NCBI RefSeq assembly: GCF_050176255.1
Contig: NZ_JBFXIE010000003.1
DNA from: JBFXIE01 sp050176255
GTDB taxonomy: Bacteria; Pseudomonadota; Gammaproteobacteria; Burkholderiales; Burkholderiaceae_C
Length of the DNA: 64,000 bases
Direction: 5' to 3' (one strand)
The notes under the pieces are model-generated. The model worked only from the letters and a program-made list of their open reading frames with translations. It was not told where the DNA came from and ran no database searches. Below are positions 33,025 to 41,768 of the stretch, piece by piece. The position numbers and the translations under genes are program-made. The first letter of the stretch is position 1. Every line of letters begins with the position of its first letter.

Positions 33025-33884
33025 CAGCGCACGTCGGTCTGCAGGGTCTGGTCTCGCGTGAACTTGAAGCGCGAGACCACGGCAATCTGGTCGGCCTTGG
33101 CGCGCATCGCCGGGCCGAAGTGGCCAAACGGCCCCGCGGCGCGGGCGATGGCCTCGGCGCGGCTGTCCAGCAGGCGGTTGCCCGAGCCCTGCACCACCTC
33201 GGTGGCCAGCACCTGGCCGTCGTGGTTGACGGTGACGATCATGATCAGCTCGCCGTACAGCTTCTGGCCGCCTTGTTCCGGGAAGTTCTGCGTGCCCTTG
33301 TCTTCCACCTTGCGGCGCAGCGCGTCGTAATAGATGGCATAGACCTCCTCGCGCGTGGCGGGGCTGATGTAGCGCTTGCGCGGGCGGGCGTTTTCTTCGT
33401 TGATGCGCTTTTCGATCTCGGCCAGCAGCTTGACCAGCTGGCGGCGCTTTTCGTCCTGCTCCTCGCGGTCGGCGCTCTGGCTGGGCTTGCGCGGGTCGGG
33501 TTCGGGCATCACGGCCAGTTGCCGGCGCAGCTGGGCCAGCAGCTGTGCTTGCTGCTCCTGCATCTGATCCATCTTGCGCTGGGCATCTTCCAGGTCGTCG
33601 CCAATGGCATTGAGGGCCGAATAGGGCAGGGGGCTGGTGGCGCGGCCCTGTGCGGCGTCGCCCCCGCCGGCCAGCGACGCCTGGGCGATGGCCTGGGCCT
33701 GGTCGGGGCGCTCAGCGGATTTGGCGTTGACCAGGATCACCTCGAGCGGCGTGTCCTGGAACACACGGTTGAAGCCCTCGGGATCGACAAAGCGCACCGT
33801 GAGCAGCATGGCGTGCACGGCAACCGACACGGCCAGCGCAATCTGCAGCGTGGTCAGGCGTTGGAGCAGGGCCGGGATTTTCAT
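33024..33884 (-). CDS. TonB-like energy transducer protein
   Basis: A 286-residue protein with a short cytoplasmic N-terminus, one transmembrane helix (about 11-30, LQIALAVSVAVHAMLLTVRF), a long charged helical/coiled-coil stretch (about 85-155) and a C-terminal TonB-like domain (about 185-265: REEVYAIYYDALRRKVEDKG, GELIMIVTVNHDGQVL, VVQGSGNRLLD). This matches TonB/TolA family transducers that couple the proton gradient to the outer membrane. No exbB/exbD genes are adjacent, so the partner is unknown. The start MKIPALLQRL was chosen because upstream codons are antisense to nothing recognisable and lack homology. It lies 79 bp after the RNase gene and overlaps aroE. Confidence 0.82.
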   Translation of the reverse strand: MKIPALLQRLTTLQIALAVSVAVHAMLLTVRFVDPEGFNRVFQDTPLEVILVNAKSAERPDQAQAIAQASLAGGGDAAQGRATSPLPYSALNAIGDDLEDAQRKMDQMQEQQAQLLAQLRRQLAVMPEPDPRKPSQSADREEQDEKRRQLVKLLAEIEKRINEENARPRKRYISPATREEVYAIYYDALRRKVEDKGTQNFPEQGGQKLYGELIMIVTVNHDGQVLATEVVQGSGNRLLDSRAEAIARAAGPFGHFGPAMRAKADQIAVVSRFKFTRDQTLQTDVR

Positions 33885-33963
33885 CGTCAGGCAATCCCCA
33901 GGGGGCAAAAGGCCGCCACGGGCAAGTGGCAAACGGCGTGGCGGCGTGGCGTGCGGGCGGTGT

Positions 33964-36051
33964 TCACGGCGCCCGATTATCAGTGGTGCCGCTGGCGCCA
34001 TCGCCTTCGGCTTCGTTGACATCCACCGCAATGGCGATGGGGCCGGCCACGGCTTCTTCGTCGCCCTCGTCCTCGTCCACCGGGCCGTCGTCGCTGGCAT
34101 CCTGCGGATCGTCCAGCCGCGCGAGCAGGGTGCCGGCCACGTCCAGCGTGATCTCGTCGATCTCGCCCAGCTTCACGCGCACGCGGGCGCCGCGCGGCAA
34201 GGCTTGTGCGCCCAGCACGGGCAGCACCAGCGGCAGGGTGTCGGCGCGCACCAGGAAGCTGCCGTTGGGCCCCTCCTTGAACACGGTGGCGTCCAGCTCG
34301 GTGATCTGGTTTTGCTGCAGGTACTTCAGCGTCCAGAAGCGTTCCATGCCGGCCTGGTAGCCGTTGTAGGCGCTGTAGGCGGCATCAAAGCTGCTGATGA
34401 TGGAAAACAGCTCGGCGTCCTTGGGCTTGAAGGGCGCTGCCAGCGCGGCGGTCTTGCCGTGGCGCGCGCAGGCAATGATCTGCCACTGGTTCACCAGATC
34501 GACATAGCGGCGCAGCGGTGACGTGGCCCAGGCATAGCTTTTGACGCCAATGCCCGCGTGCGGCAGCGCCTTGGTGGACATGCGCACCTTCACGCCCGGC
34601 GCCAGGCTGGCCTGGCTGCGGTAGATGCCCGGCACGCCGTGGTCGGCCAGCATGTTGCCCCAGGTGCTGTTGGCGACGATGGCGGCCTCGGCCACGATCA
34701 GGTCCAGCGGCGCGCCGCGCTTGCGCGTGCCGATGCGCACGATCTCGCTGCCGTCGGGTTCATTCTTGCCGTTGCCTTCCAGGCGGAAGTTGTAATCGGG
34801 CCGGTTGAAGGTCTCGGGCTTGCCGCGCACCACCTCGCGCTGGGCCTTGAGCTGCTTGGCCAGGCGGTGCAAAAACGATAGCTGTTCGCGCAGGTCCAGC
34901 AAGGGCTGGGGCGTGTTTTCATGTTGAATGGACGGGTCGGCCAGCCATTCTTCGGTGACGATGTGGTCCAGCTGGTCGTGGCGCAGGTTCACGCTGACAG
35001 GCACGCGCTCCAGGCGTGTCTCGGTGGCGGTGATGGCCAGCGTGGCCTCGTCGATCGTCACGTACAGCGACACGGCCGGGTTGGCGCGGCCCTCGTCCAA
35101 GGTGTAGATCTGCACCACGTCGTCGGGCAGCATGGTGATCTTGTAGCCCGGCATATAGACGGTGGACAGGCGCGTGCGCCCCAGCTTGTCCAGCTCGCCG
35201 CCGGGTTGAATGGCCAGGCCCGGCGCGGCAATGTGGATGCCCAGCGTCACCGTGCCGCTGCCCAGGCCCTGTACCGACAGGGCGTCGTCGATCTCGGTGG
35301 TCTGCGAATCGTCGATGGAGTAGGCCTGCACGTTGGCCAGCGGCAAATCTGCGGGCGGTTGCGGCGCGGTAACGGCCGGAAAGCCCGTGCCCTTGGGGAA
35401 GTTGTCGAACAGAAAGCGCTTCCAGTGGAACTGGTAGCTGGAATCGATCGCGCCTGCGGCCTGCAGCAGATCCAGCGGCGCCCTTTGCGCGCTGCGGCTG
35501 GCGTCCACCACGGCCTTGTATTCGGGCGCGTTCTTGTCGGGCTTGAACAGGATTTTGTAGAGCTGCTCGCGCACGGGCTGCGGGCAGCGGCCGGCCACCA
35601 GCTCGGCCGCCCAGGCGTCGATCTGCGCCTGGATCTGCTTTTTCTTTTCGATGGCGGCCAGGGCCTGTTGCAGGATTTCGGGGGCGGCTTTTTTGAAACG
35701 CCCCTTGCCCGCCCGGCGAAAGTAGTGCGGCGCCTCAAACAGCGCCACCAGCATGCCGGCCTGCTCGGTGACGGGCGCGTTGGCAGAAAAATAGTCGCGC
35801 GCCAGGTCGGCAAAGCCAAACTCGTCTTCGGGCGCGAACTCCCAGGCCAGCGGCAGCTCCACGCCGGCGGCGATGGCGCGCGCCTGCGCCAGCAGCTCGG
35901 CCGGGGCGGGCTTGTCGAACTTCAGCAGGATGTTGGCGGCCTTGACCTTGACGCGCTTGCCCGAGTCGAGCTCGATTTGCGCGGAGGTGTCGGCTTCGGA
36001 GAGGATGCGGCCCGCCAGGAACTTGCCGGCTTCGTCGAACAGTGCGTGCAT
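33964..36051 (-). CDS. RNase II/R-family 3'-5' exoribonuclease
   Basis: RNB-domain exoribonuclease of 695 residues. It has an N-terminal OB-like/cold-shock segment (about 1-60), a helical middle, the RNB catalytic block with SIDDSQTTEIDDALSVQ (about 236-252, acidic metal-binding residues), IHIAAPGLAI, MLPDDVVQIY, and a C-terminal S1-like domain with GARVRVKLGEIDEITLDVAG (about 640-659) ending in an acidic tail. The start MHALFDEAGKF at 36051 was preferred to the upstream in-frame extension, which translates a dispersed repeat. It heads the minus-strand run with the TonB-like gene and aroE. RNase R versus RNase II cannot be decided; the shortness favours the RNase II side. Confidence 0.9.
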   Translation of the reverse strand: MHALFDEAGKFLAGRILSEADTSAQIELDSGKRVKVKAANILLKFDKPAPAELLAQARAIAAGVELPLAWEFAPEDEFGFADLARDYFSANAPVTEQAGMLVALFEAPHYFRRAGKGRFKKAAPEILQQALAAIEKKKQIQAQIDAWAAELVAGRCPQPVREQLYKILFKPDKNAPEYKAVVDASRSAQRAPLDLLQAAGAIDSSYQFHWKRFLFDNFPKGTGFPAVTAPQPPADLPLANVQAYSIDDSQTTEIDDALSVQGLGSGTVTLGIHIAAPGLAIQPGGELDKLGRTRLSTVYMPGYKITMLPDDVVQIYTLDEGRANPAVSLYVTIDEATLAITATETRLERVPVSVNLRHDQLDHIVTEEWLADPSIQHENTPQPLLDLREQLSFLHRLAKQLKAQREVVRGKPETFNRPDYNFRLEGNGKNEPDGSEIVRIGTRKRGAPLDLIVAEAAIVANSTWGNMLADHGVPGIYRSQASLAPGVKVRMSTKALPHAGIGVKSYAWATSPLRRYVDLVNQWQIIACARHGKTAALAAPFKPKDAELFSIISSFDAAYSAYNGYQAGMERFWTLKYLQQNQITELDATVFKEGPNGSFLVRADTLPLVLPVLGAQALPRGARVRVKLGEIDEITLDVAGTLLARLDDPQDASDDGPVDEDEGDEEAVAGPIAIAVDVNEAEGDGASGTTDNRAP

Positions 36052-36110
36052 AGGGGCGCGATTTTCCCACGGCGGGGCCGCGGCTTTTGCGCCAACCTGC
36101 GCCAGTCCGG

Positions 36111-36170
36111 GAATAGCTACTGTTTTGATAGCTGTCAGCGTCTGATGGACGGGCGCCAGGGGCTTTGACG
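36111..36170 (-). repeat. Dispersed palindromic element, copy 9 (between divergent RNase and O-ligase genes)
   Basis: GAATAGCTACTGTTTTGATA then GCTGTCAGCGTCTGATGGAC then GGGCGCCAGGGGCTTTGACG. The AGCTGxCAGCG left half and GGCGCCAGGGGC right half fit the family with a shifted centre. It lies in the promoter region of the RNase gene. Confidence 0.55.
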
Positions 36171-36297
36171 GCACCCGCTTGACGGCCACCACGGCCGCGC
36201 CGGTGGTCCGTGCCTATGATGTGCGCCACCATGCCGTGCCTGTCTGCCACGAACCTGCCATTCCTGATTGCGCCCACGCGCCTGCCGCCGCCCTGCC

Positions 36298-37875
36298 ATG
36301 CGTGTTGATATTGCACCTTTGATGGCGCTGGCCGTGGCGCTGCCCTTTGTCTTTGGCGTCACCCAGGCGCCGTACTCCAACTTCTGGCCGCTGATGGCCA
36401 GCGGCGCCTGCGCCTGGCTCATCGCCGCTTGCGCCTGGACGGGCGCCTGGCGGCCGGATGCGCAGCGCCTGGGGCGCAGTCTGGCGGCGGGCCTGGTGCT
36501 GGCGGCGCTGGTGGCCGCGGTCATCGGCCTGGTGCAGTTTTTTGTGGGCGACCCCGGCTGGGAGCCCTGGGTGCATCCTTCCGTGCCGGGGCAGGCGCTG
36601 GGCAACCTGCGCCAGCGCAACCAGCAGGCCACGCTGCTGGCGCTGGGGGTGTGGGCCTTGCTGTGGTGGGTGGCGCGGCTGCAGGCCGGGGGCGCGGCGC
36701 TGTCCGATCAGTGCGGCCCGCAGCGCTGGCTGGCGCTGGTGGCGGCGTCGCTGGTGCCCTGGGCGCTGGCGGCGCTGGCCGCGTCCGGTGCGGCCACGGC
36801 GTCGCGCACGGGGGCGTTGCAATGGCTGATGGTGCTGGTGCTGCTGTGGTGGTGGCGGCGCAGCAGCGGTGCGCTGGCGCTGGTGGTGGGCGCGGTGGGT
36901 GTGGCGCTGTATCTGCTGGCGGCCTGGTGGCTGCCGCAGTATCTGATGCAAGTCACCGGTGTGCAGATGGAGGGCCTGTTCGTGCGGCTGGCCGGCGAGT
37001 CGCGCGCCTGTACCAGCCGCACCGCGCTGTGGTCCAACGTGCTGCAGCTGATTGCCCAGCGGCCCTGGACCGGCTGGGGCTGGGGCGAGCTGGACTACGC
37101 GCACTACATCACCCCGTTTGCGGGCGAGCGTTTTTGCGTGCTGCTGGACAACGCGCACAACCTGCCGCTGCACCTGGCGGTGGAGCTGGGCCTGCCGGCC
37201 GCGCTGGCGCTGTGCGGCCTGCTGCTGTGGGCGCTGTGGCGTGCCCGGCCCTGGCGCGAGGCGCAGCCCCACCGCCAGCTGGCCTGGGGCGTGCTGGCCA
37301 TCGTGGGGCTGCACAGCCTGCTGGAGTTTCCGCTGTGGTACGGGCCGTTTCAGCTGGCCACCGCGCTGGCCGTGCTGGTGCTGCTGGAGCCCCTGGCCCG
37401 CCGCGCTGCGTGGTGGCGCCAGGGCGGCGGGCAGGGGGGCGGTTTTTCAGTGGGCCGGGTGCTGGCGGGTGCCGCGCTGCTGGCTGCGCTGGTGTGGGCT
37501 GGCCTGCTGGTGCGCGACTACGACCGCGTGAGCGCGCTGTACCGCCCCGCGGCCGAGCGCCCGGCGGCCCTGCGCGGCATGACGGCGGCCGATGTGGCGC
37601 GGCAGGTGTGGTTCTTTCAGGCGCCGGCGCAGTTTGCGCAGCTGACCACCACGGCGGTCACGCCCGCCAATGCGCCGCAGATGCACGCCCTGGCGCAGCA
37701 GCTGCTGCACTACTCGCCCGAGCCGCGCGTGATCGAAAAGCTGATCGCCAGCGCCCAGTTGCTGGGCCTGCAGGACGATGTGGCGCTGCACACCGACCGC
37801 TACCGCCGCGCCTATCCACGCGACTTTGAACGCTGGCAGCGCGGCACAGCAGCTGGCGGCGCGCCGTTGCAGTGA
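36298..37875 (+). CDS. PglL/Wzy-type O-oligosaccharyltransferase or O-antigen ligase
   Basis: Polytopic inner-membrane protein of 525 residues with about ten to twelve transmembrane helices. The Wzy_C motif region is intact: a periplasmic loop with GNLRQRNQQATLLALG (about 101-116), SRTGALQWLM, and the catalytic-His segment LDNAHNLPLHLAVELGLPAA (about 282-301). The C-terminal 120 residues are soluble and TPR-like, as in PglL pilin glycosylases (DUF3366/Wzy_C_2). It may transfer glycans to pilin or other periplasmic proteins; no glycan locus or pilin gene is adjacent. It is divergent from the RNase gene and convergent with a YqiA-type esterase. Confidence 0.85.
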   Translation: MRVDIAPLMALAVALPFVFGVTQAPYSNFWPLMASGACAWLIAACAWTGAWRPDAQRLGRSLAAGLVLAALVAAVIGLVQFFVGDPGWEPWVHPSVPGQALGNLRQRNQQATLLALGVWALLWWVARLQAGGAALSDQCGPQRWLALVAASLVPWALAALAASGAATASRTGALQWLMVLVLLWWWRRSSGALALVVGAVGVALYLLAAWWLPQYLMQVTGVQMEGLFVRLAGESRACTSRTALWSNVLQLIAQRPWTGWGWGELDYAHYITPFAGERFCVLLDNAHNLPLHLAVELGLPAALALCGLLLWALWRARPWREAQPHRQLAWGVLAIVGLHSLLEFPLWYGPFQLATALAVLVLLEPLARRAAWWRQGGGQGGGFSVGRVLAGAALLAALVWAGLLVRDYDRVSALYRPAAERPAALRGMTAADVARQVWFFQAPAQFAQLTTTAVTPANAPQMHALAQQLLHYSPEPRVIEKLIASAQLLGLQDDVALHTDRYRRAYPRDFERWQRGTAAGGAPLQ

Positions 37876-37889
37876 TCCGGCTTGGCGTG

Positions 37890-38510
37890 TCAGCCCGGGT
37901 TTCCCAGGCCATCACCCAAGCCGTCCTCCAGGCCGCAAAAGGCCAGCACCCCGGGCAGATGCGCGGCAAAGTCGCTCAGCGCATGGTCGCCGCCGGGCAG
38001 CACGCGCTGGCGGGCCTGCGGGTAGCGGGCCACCATCTCGCGCCAGTCCAGCACCTCGTCGCCCTGCGCGGCAATCAGCAGCTGCGGCCCGGCGGGCGGC
38101 TGGTGGCGCACGTCCAGCGTCTGCAGCTCGCCGATGAACTCGGGCCGGAAGAAAAAGCGCTCCTCGGGGTTGTGCCAGGCGGTCTGCTCGCCGATGTGGC
38201 GCGCCAGATCGCGCGCGGGGTTCACGGCGGGGTTGAGCAGCACGCTGGCGCAGCGCCATTGCTGCGCCACCCAGCTGGCGTAATAGCCGCCCAGCGATGA
38301 GCCGATCACCGCCATGGCCGGCCCCTGCGGCCAGTCGGCAATGCCACGCGCCACCAGCGCCATGGCCTCGCGCGGTGAGGGCGGCAGCTGCGGGCACCAG
38401 AAAGTCACGTCGGGGCGGTGGCGGGCCATGTGCGCGGCCACCAGACGGGCTTTGGTGGACTGGGGCGAGGAGCGAAAGCCGTGCAGGTACAGCAGGTGGG
38501 TGGTGGGCAT
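37890..38510 (-). CDS. YqiA/UPF0227-type alpha/beta-hydrolase
   Basis: A 206-residue putative esterase. It has the N-terminal YLHGFRSSPQSTKARL (oxyanion region, about 7-22), the nucleophile elbow AVIGSSLGGYYA with Ser at about 73, an acidic DEVLDWREM segment (about 157-165) and the catalytic His in LPGGDHALSDF (about 178-188). These features match the YqiA family. The start MPTTHLLYLHGF at 38510 was chosen because in-frame upstream codons lack homology. The physiological substrate is unknown. It is convergent with the O-ligase gene. Confidence 0.82.
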   Translation of the reverse strand: MPTTHLLYLHGFRSSPQSTKARLVAAHMARHRPDVTFWCPQLPPSPREAMALVARGIADWPQGPAMAVIGSSLGGYYASWVAQQWRCASVLLNPAVNPARDLARHIGEQTAWHNPEERFFFRPEFIGELQTLDVRHQPPAGPQLLIAAQGDEVLDWREMVARYPQARQRVLPGGDHALSDFAAHLPGVLAFCGLEDGLGDGLGNPG

Positions 38511-38818
38511 GGAGGGCAAGGGCAGAAAATCAGGGCGGTTGCGGCGTGCGGGCCAAGTTTCAATCCAGGGCCAAAGAATAATGGCAGGCGCGTGCCGCCT
38601 CGATGGCGACGACGATGGAGGCACGCACCTGCGGGCTGTTTTTCCAGCAGTTCGATCCGGTGAGCTGCGCGTCGCGCGCCAGGTGCGCCAGCGACTCGAT
38701 TCCATCTGTACAAGACGCGCGATCACTGTGGAGCCAACGCCTGTGACGGCCAGCAGGGCGCGGCGCTTACTGAGGCTGAGGGCATGGGCTGGTTCCGGTT
38801 CCTTCGGGCGCTGGTGTT
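38511..38818 (-). other. Intergenic stretch, possible gene remnant
   Basis: No intact gene is supported. On the minus strand one frame reads IESLAHLARDAQLTGSNCWK then NSPQVRASIVVAIEAARACH and ends in a stop at about 38567. This has coding-like composition but no start codon close by. It might be the eroded end of a gene lost here. I do not recognise the family. Confidence 0.3.
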
Positions 38819-39145
38819 TCAGGCCATGGCTTCGATTTTGTGGCCGTCCAGGTCGTGTACGAAGCAGCCGTCATAGGCGTCGCTGTGCTCTGGGTGCGGG
38901 CCGGGCGGGCCGTTGCAGCGGCCGTCGTGGATCAGCGTGGCCTGGTGGAAGGCATCTACCTGTGCGTTGTTATCGGTCAGAAACGCGATGTGCACGCCGT
39001 TGGCGGTCTGCGCCGGTTGCATGTCGTGCGGGTGCTGATTCCAGAACTCGGGGAATGCGCGGCCATAGGCGACGGCCTGATGCTCGCTCCAGTCATGCAC
39101 GCGGCCAATGCCGAGCGCGACCAGCACGGCGTCGTAAAAGGCCAC
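38819..39145 (-). CDS. VOC-family protein with damaged N-terminus
   Basis: Glyoxalase/vicinal-oxygen-chelate fold protein, 108 residues as annotated. C-terminal half is typical: ANGVHIAFLTDNNAQVDAFH, GPPGPHPEHSDAYDGCFVHD and DGHKIEAM with the last metal-ligand Glu. Homology continues upstream of the only start in this frame (GTG at 39145): the frame reads LPLSHVSLDTNRFSEAVAFYDAV, the usual VOC N-terminus with its first His ligand. An ATG at 39201 is out of frame by one base, so a 1-nt deletion near 39195 probably separates the start from the gene. It could be a recent pseudogene or a sequencing error. The function is unassigned. Confidence 0.65.
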   Translation of the reverse strand: MAFYDAVLVALGIGRVHDWSEHQAVAYGRAFPEFWNQHPHDMQPAQTANGVHIAFLTDNNAQVDAFHQATLIHDGRCNGPPGPHPEHSDAYDGCFVHDLDGHKIEAMA

Positions 39146-39236
39146 GGCCTCGCTGAAGCGGTTGGTGTCCAGCGAGACGTGGGACAGCGGCAGGCGATCA
39201 TGGCCGCAACCAGCGCGTCGGCGTCGGGCGCGGGGT

Positions 39237-40145
39237 TCAGGCGCTGGTAGCTGGCGACGGCCCGCATGCCGGCCGCGTCAGCCCTTCGGCCAGCCAGCCG
39301 AACACCAGGCGCATGCGGCGGGACGTGCGCAGCTCGCGGTGCGTCACCAGCCAGAGCGGGAATTCGATCGGCGGCATGTCGTCGAGCACGCGTACCACGT
39401 CCGGCGTGGCGGCGGCGATTTCGTCCAGCATGAAGCCGATGCCCAGCCCCTGCCGCACCAGCGCCCATTGCACGGTGCTGTTCTCGGCATGGCAGGTGAA
39501 GCTGGCGCTGTCCACCGGTAGGCCGTGGGCGCGCAGATAGGCCAGGTAATGGCCGCCGCGGTCGCTGCCGACAAAGGGCAGTGCGGTGGCCTCGTCGGCG
39601 CGGCGCGGGTGGCCGTGCGCCAGCGCCCAGTCGCGCGACGCGTAGGCGTGCGCGGTGCATTGCCGCAGCAGGCGCGCGATCAGGTCTGGCTGCTGGGGTG
39701 GCACGTGGCGCACGGCGATGTCGGCCTCGCGCCGGCGCAAATCGCTCAACGCGTTGGAGGCGATCAGCTCGACCGTGATGCCCGGCGCCCGGGCGCGAAT
39801 GGTCTTGACGAGCGGCGGCAACAGGTAGGTGGCCACCATGTCGCTGGCCGACACGGTGACCACGCCTTCCACCGCCTGCGAGCGCCCGGTGGCCGCCAGT
39901 GCCAGTGCGTCGGCGGCGGCGCCCATGGCGCGCGTGTGCTCCAGCAGGTCGAGCCCGGACTCGGTCAGCGCCATGGCCTTGCCGACGCGCTCGAACAGTG
40001 TCACGCCCAGGCTGGCCTCGAGGGCGGCAACCTGGCGGCTCAACGTCGGCTGCGTCAGTCCCAGCTTGCGTGCGGCAGCCGAGAGCGAGCCGCATTCGGC
40101 CGTTTCCAGGAAGGCGTGCAAGTGGTTCCAGTCGGGCTGATTCAT
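39237..40145 (-). CDS. LysR-family transcriptional regulator
   Basis: A 302-residue LysR regulator. It has an N-terminal winged helix-turn-helix (about 5-63: FLETAECGSLSAAARKLGLT then QPTLSRQVAALEASLGVTLF) followed by a linker helix and a substrate-binding LysR domain (about 90-295) with the GxGIGFMLDE type motif. The start MNQPDWNHL at 40145 fits the family better than the in-frame upstream ATG at 40190. It is divergent from a methyltransferase gene with a 70-bp AT-rich gap. LysR regulators often control the divergent neighbour; that is the likely target. The effector is unknown. Confidence 0.88.
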   Translation of the reverse strand: MNQPDWNHLHAFLETAECGSLSAAARKLGLTQPTLSRQVAALEASLGVTLFERVGKAMALTESGLDLLEHTRAMGAAADALALAATGRSQAVEGVVTVSASDMVATYLLPPLVKTIRARAPGITVELIASNALSDLRRREADIAVRHVPPQQPDLIARLLRQCTAHAYASRDWALAHGHPRRADEATALPFVGSDRGGHYLAYLRAHGLPVDSASFTCHAENSTVQWALVRQGLGIGFMLDEIAAATPDVVRVLDDMPPIEFPLWLVTHRELRTSRRMRLVFGWLAEGLTRPACGPSPATSA

Positions 40146-40203
40146 GCAAAAAAGTATATCGCTATTGATTTTCTTGTGGATTTCATGCATTCAAGTATGG
40201 AAC

Positions 40204-40209
40204 TACTAT
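40204..40209 (+). promoter_or_regulatory. Candidate -10 box for the methyltransferase gene
   Basis: TACTAT ends 6 nt before the ATG at 40216. The whole LysR-methyltransferase gap is AT-rich (about 40145-40210), so a LysR-controlled promoter is expected here. Confidence 0.4.
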
Positions 40210-40215
40210 GTCGGC

Positions 40216-40905
40216 ATGTCTTCTCCCTGCTTTAACGCATTCCCTCGCCCCGTTGGCGCGCCGCTGGCCGGCGCACGCCAGGCGCGCTTTTGGAATCGCA
40301 TTGCGCGCCGCTATGCGGACGCAGCCATCGCCGATTTGGCCGGTTACGAACGCACGCTGGATTGCGTGAGCGCCCTGCTGTCGCCCGAGCATGTCGTGCT
40401 GGAGATCGGCTGCGGCACTGGCGCCACGGCGCTGCGCCTGGCGCCAGCGGTCGGACGCTGGCTGGCCACCGACGTGTCGCCCGCGATGATCGACATCGCC
40501 CGCGATCGGCTGGCGGCCCAGTCAACGCCGGGCCTGGACTTTGCCGTGGCCGATGCCGACGCGATGGCTTTCGACACGGCGGCGCACGACCGGGTGCTGG
40601 CCTTCAACGTGCTGCATTTGGTGAGCGACCTCGAGCGCGTGCTCACGGGCGTGGCGCACACGCTGCGTGCCGGCGGGCTGTTCATCGCCAAGACGCCGTG
40701 CATCGCCGAGATGAATCCGCTGCTGGCGTTGGCTGGTGTGCCGGTGATGCGGGCGCTGGGCCTGGCGCCGCCGCTGCTGCGGCTGGATGAGTCGCGCCTG
40801 TGCGCCGCGCTGCGGCGCGCCGGGCTGGAGGTGATCGCCATTGAGCGGCACGGCACGCGCGGTCGCGACGCTCGGCCATTCATCGTCGCGCGCAAGCCGG
40901 GTTGA
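40216..40905 (+). CDS. Class I SAM-dependent methyltransferase
   Basis: A 229-residue protein with a Methyltransf_11/25-type fold. Motif I is VVLEIGCGTGATALRL (about 59-74), motif II ATDVSPAMIDIARDRL (about 82-97), then VADADAMAF and FNVLHLVSDLERVL with a C-terminal cap. The substrate is unknown; the family includes ubiquinone/menaquinone and small-molecule methylases. The ATG at 40216 was preferred to the in-frame 40144 start, whose extra residues would overlap the LysR promoter. It is probably controlled by the divergent LysR gene. Confidence 0.82.
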   Translation: MSSPCFNAFPRPVGAPLAGARQARFWNRIARRYADAAIADLAGYERTLDCVSALLSPEHVVLEIGCGTGATALRLAPAVGRWLATDVSPAMIDIARDRLAAQSTPGLDFAVADADAMAFDTAAHDRVLAFNVLHLVSDLERVLTGVAHTLRAGGLFIAKTPCIAEMNPLLALAGVPVMRALGLAPPLLRLDESRLCAALRRAGLEVIAIERHGTRGRDARPFIVARKPG

Positions 40906-40954
40906 GCGGTGGCGCTGTTCTCGTTTGTTCAATCCGCGAATCGGAGTTTTCATC

Positions 40955-41761
40955 ATGTCAGTTCTTCGGCACCTTCGCCATGTTTCATGCCAGCGCCCAG
41001 CCGTTGCGGCCGCCGCGCTCGCCGCGCTCGCGCTTTCCGGCTGCGGCGGCGGCAGCGACGACGACGCGGCTGGCCCGTTTCGAGTCGGCGGCACCCTGAC
41101 TGGCCTGGGCGCCGGTCACGTGCTGGTGCTGCGCAACAACGGCGGCGACGATCTGCGCCTCGACGCCAACGGCCCGTTTGTCTTCGGCGCCCGACTGGCC
41201 AGCGGCGCCACCTATGACGTCACTGTCAAGACCCAGCCCGATGGGCAGACCTGCGGTGTGACCCGGGGCAGCGGCACGGTGAGGGACGACGTGGACACCA
41301 TCGCGGTCGCCTGCGCGGGTAGCACCGGCTCGCCGGTCGCGTCGGGCACGGCGGCGCTGGAAGGCGAGTGGATCAATCCCAAGGTGTGCTCGCCGATGGG
41401 CGGTGGCCAGTCGGCGCGCCAGATGGTGACGATTGTTCGGAGCAGCGACAGCGTGGTGAACTATCACGCCGGCACGCTGGTTTACGCCACGCCCGACTGT
41501 CGGGGGGGCGGCAACGCGCTCGTCAGTCCGGTGGGTACCGTCACGTTTTCGCGCATCGAGGGCAATGCTACCGTCGCCGCGCACTGGGGAAGCTGGCGCC
41601 AGATCACTGGCGCCGCCGCGGCCGTTGTTTGGGCCAAACCCGGCAACGACACGCTGTGCCTGCTTGGTGACGAGACGCCGTCCATCCTGCCCACACTCGA
41701 CCGTGTCGCGCAGGCCGCGGCTGTGCTGGCGCAGCACAACGGCTGCCATGTGCGGCGTTGA
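40955..41761 (+). CDS. Putative lipoprotein, unknown function
   Basis: A 268-residue protein with a lipoprotein signal peptide: basic start, hydrophobic stretch (PAVAAAALAALALSGC) and lipobox Cys at about 30, followed by GGGSDDD. The mature part has a Gly-rich, predicted beta-sandwich half (about 45-120: GGTLTGLGAGHVLVLRNNGG) and a second half with several cysteines (CGV, CAG, CSPMGGG, CRG, CLLG, CHV) that could form disulfides in the periplasm. I do not recognise the family; the first half resembles bacterial surface domains. It precedes another lipoprotein gene. Confidence 0.65.
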   Translation: MSVLRHLRHVSCQRPAVAAAALAALALSGCGGGSDDDAAGPFRVGGTLTGLGAGHVLVLRNNGGDDLRLDANGPFVFGARLASGATYDVTVKTQPDGQTCGVTRGSGTVRDDVDTIAVACAGSTGSPVASGTAALEGEWINPKVCSPMGGGQSARQMVTIVRSSDSVVNYHAGTLVYATPDCRGGGNALVSPVGTVTFSRIEGNATVAAHWGSWRQITGAAAAVVWAKPGNDTLCLLGDETPSILPTLDRVAQAAAVLAQHNGCHVRR

Positions 41762-41768
41762 AGCGGGC

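Noticed and set aside
34866..34910. Possible thirteenth palindromic element in the RNase gene (AAAAACGATAGCTG)
   Set aside because: Only the left part resembles the family; no CAGCGCTT centre or right arm. Too weak.
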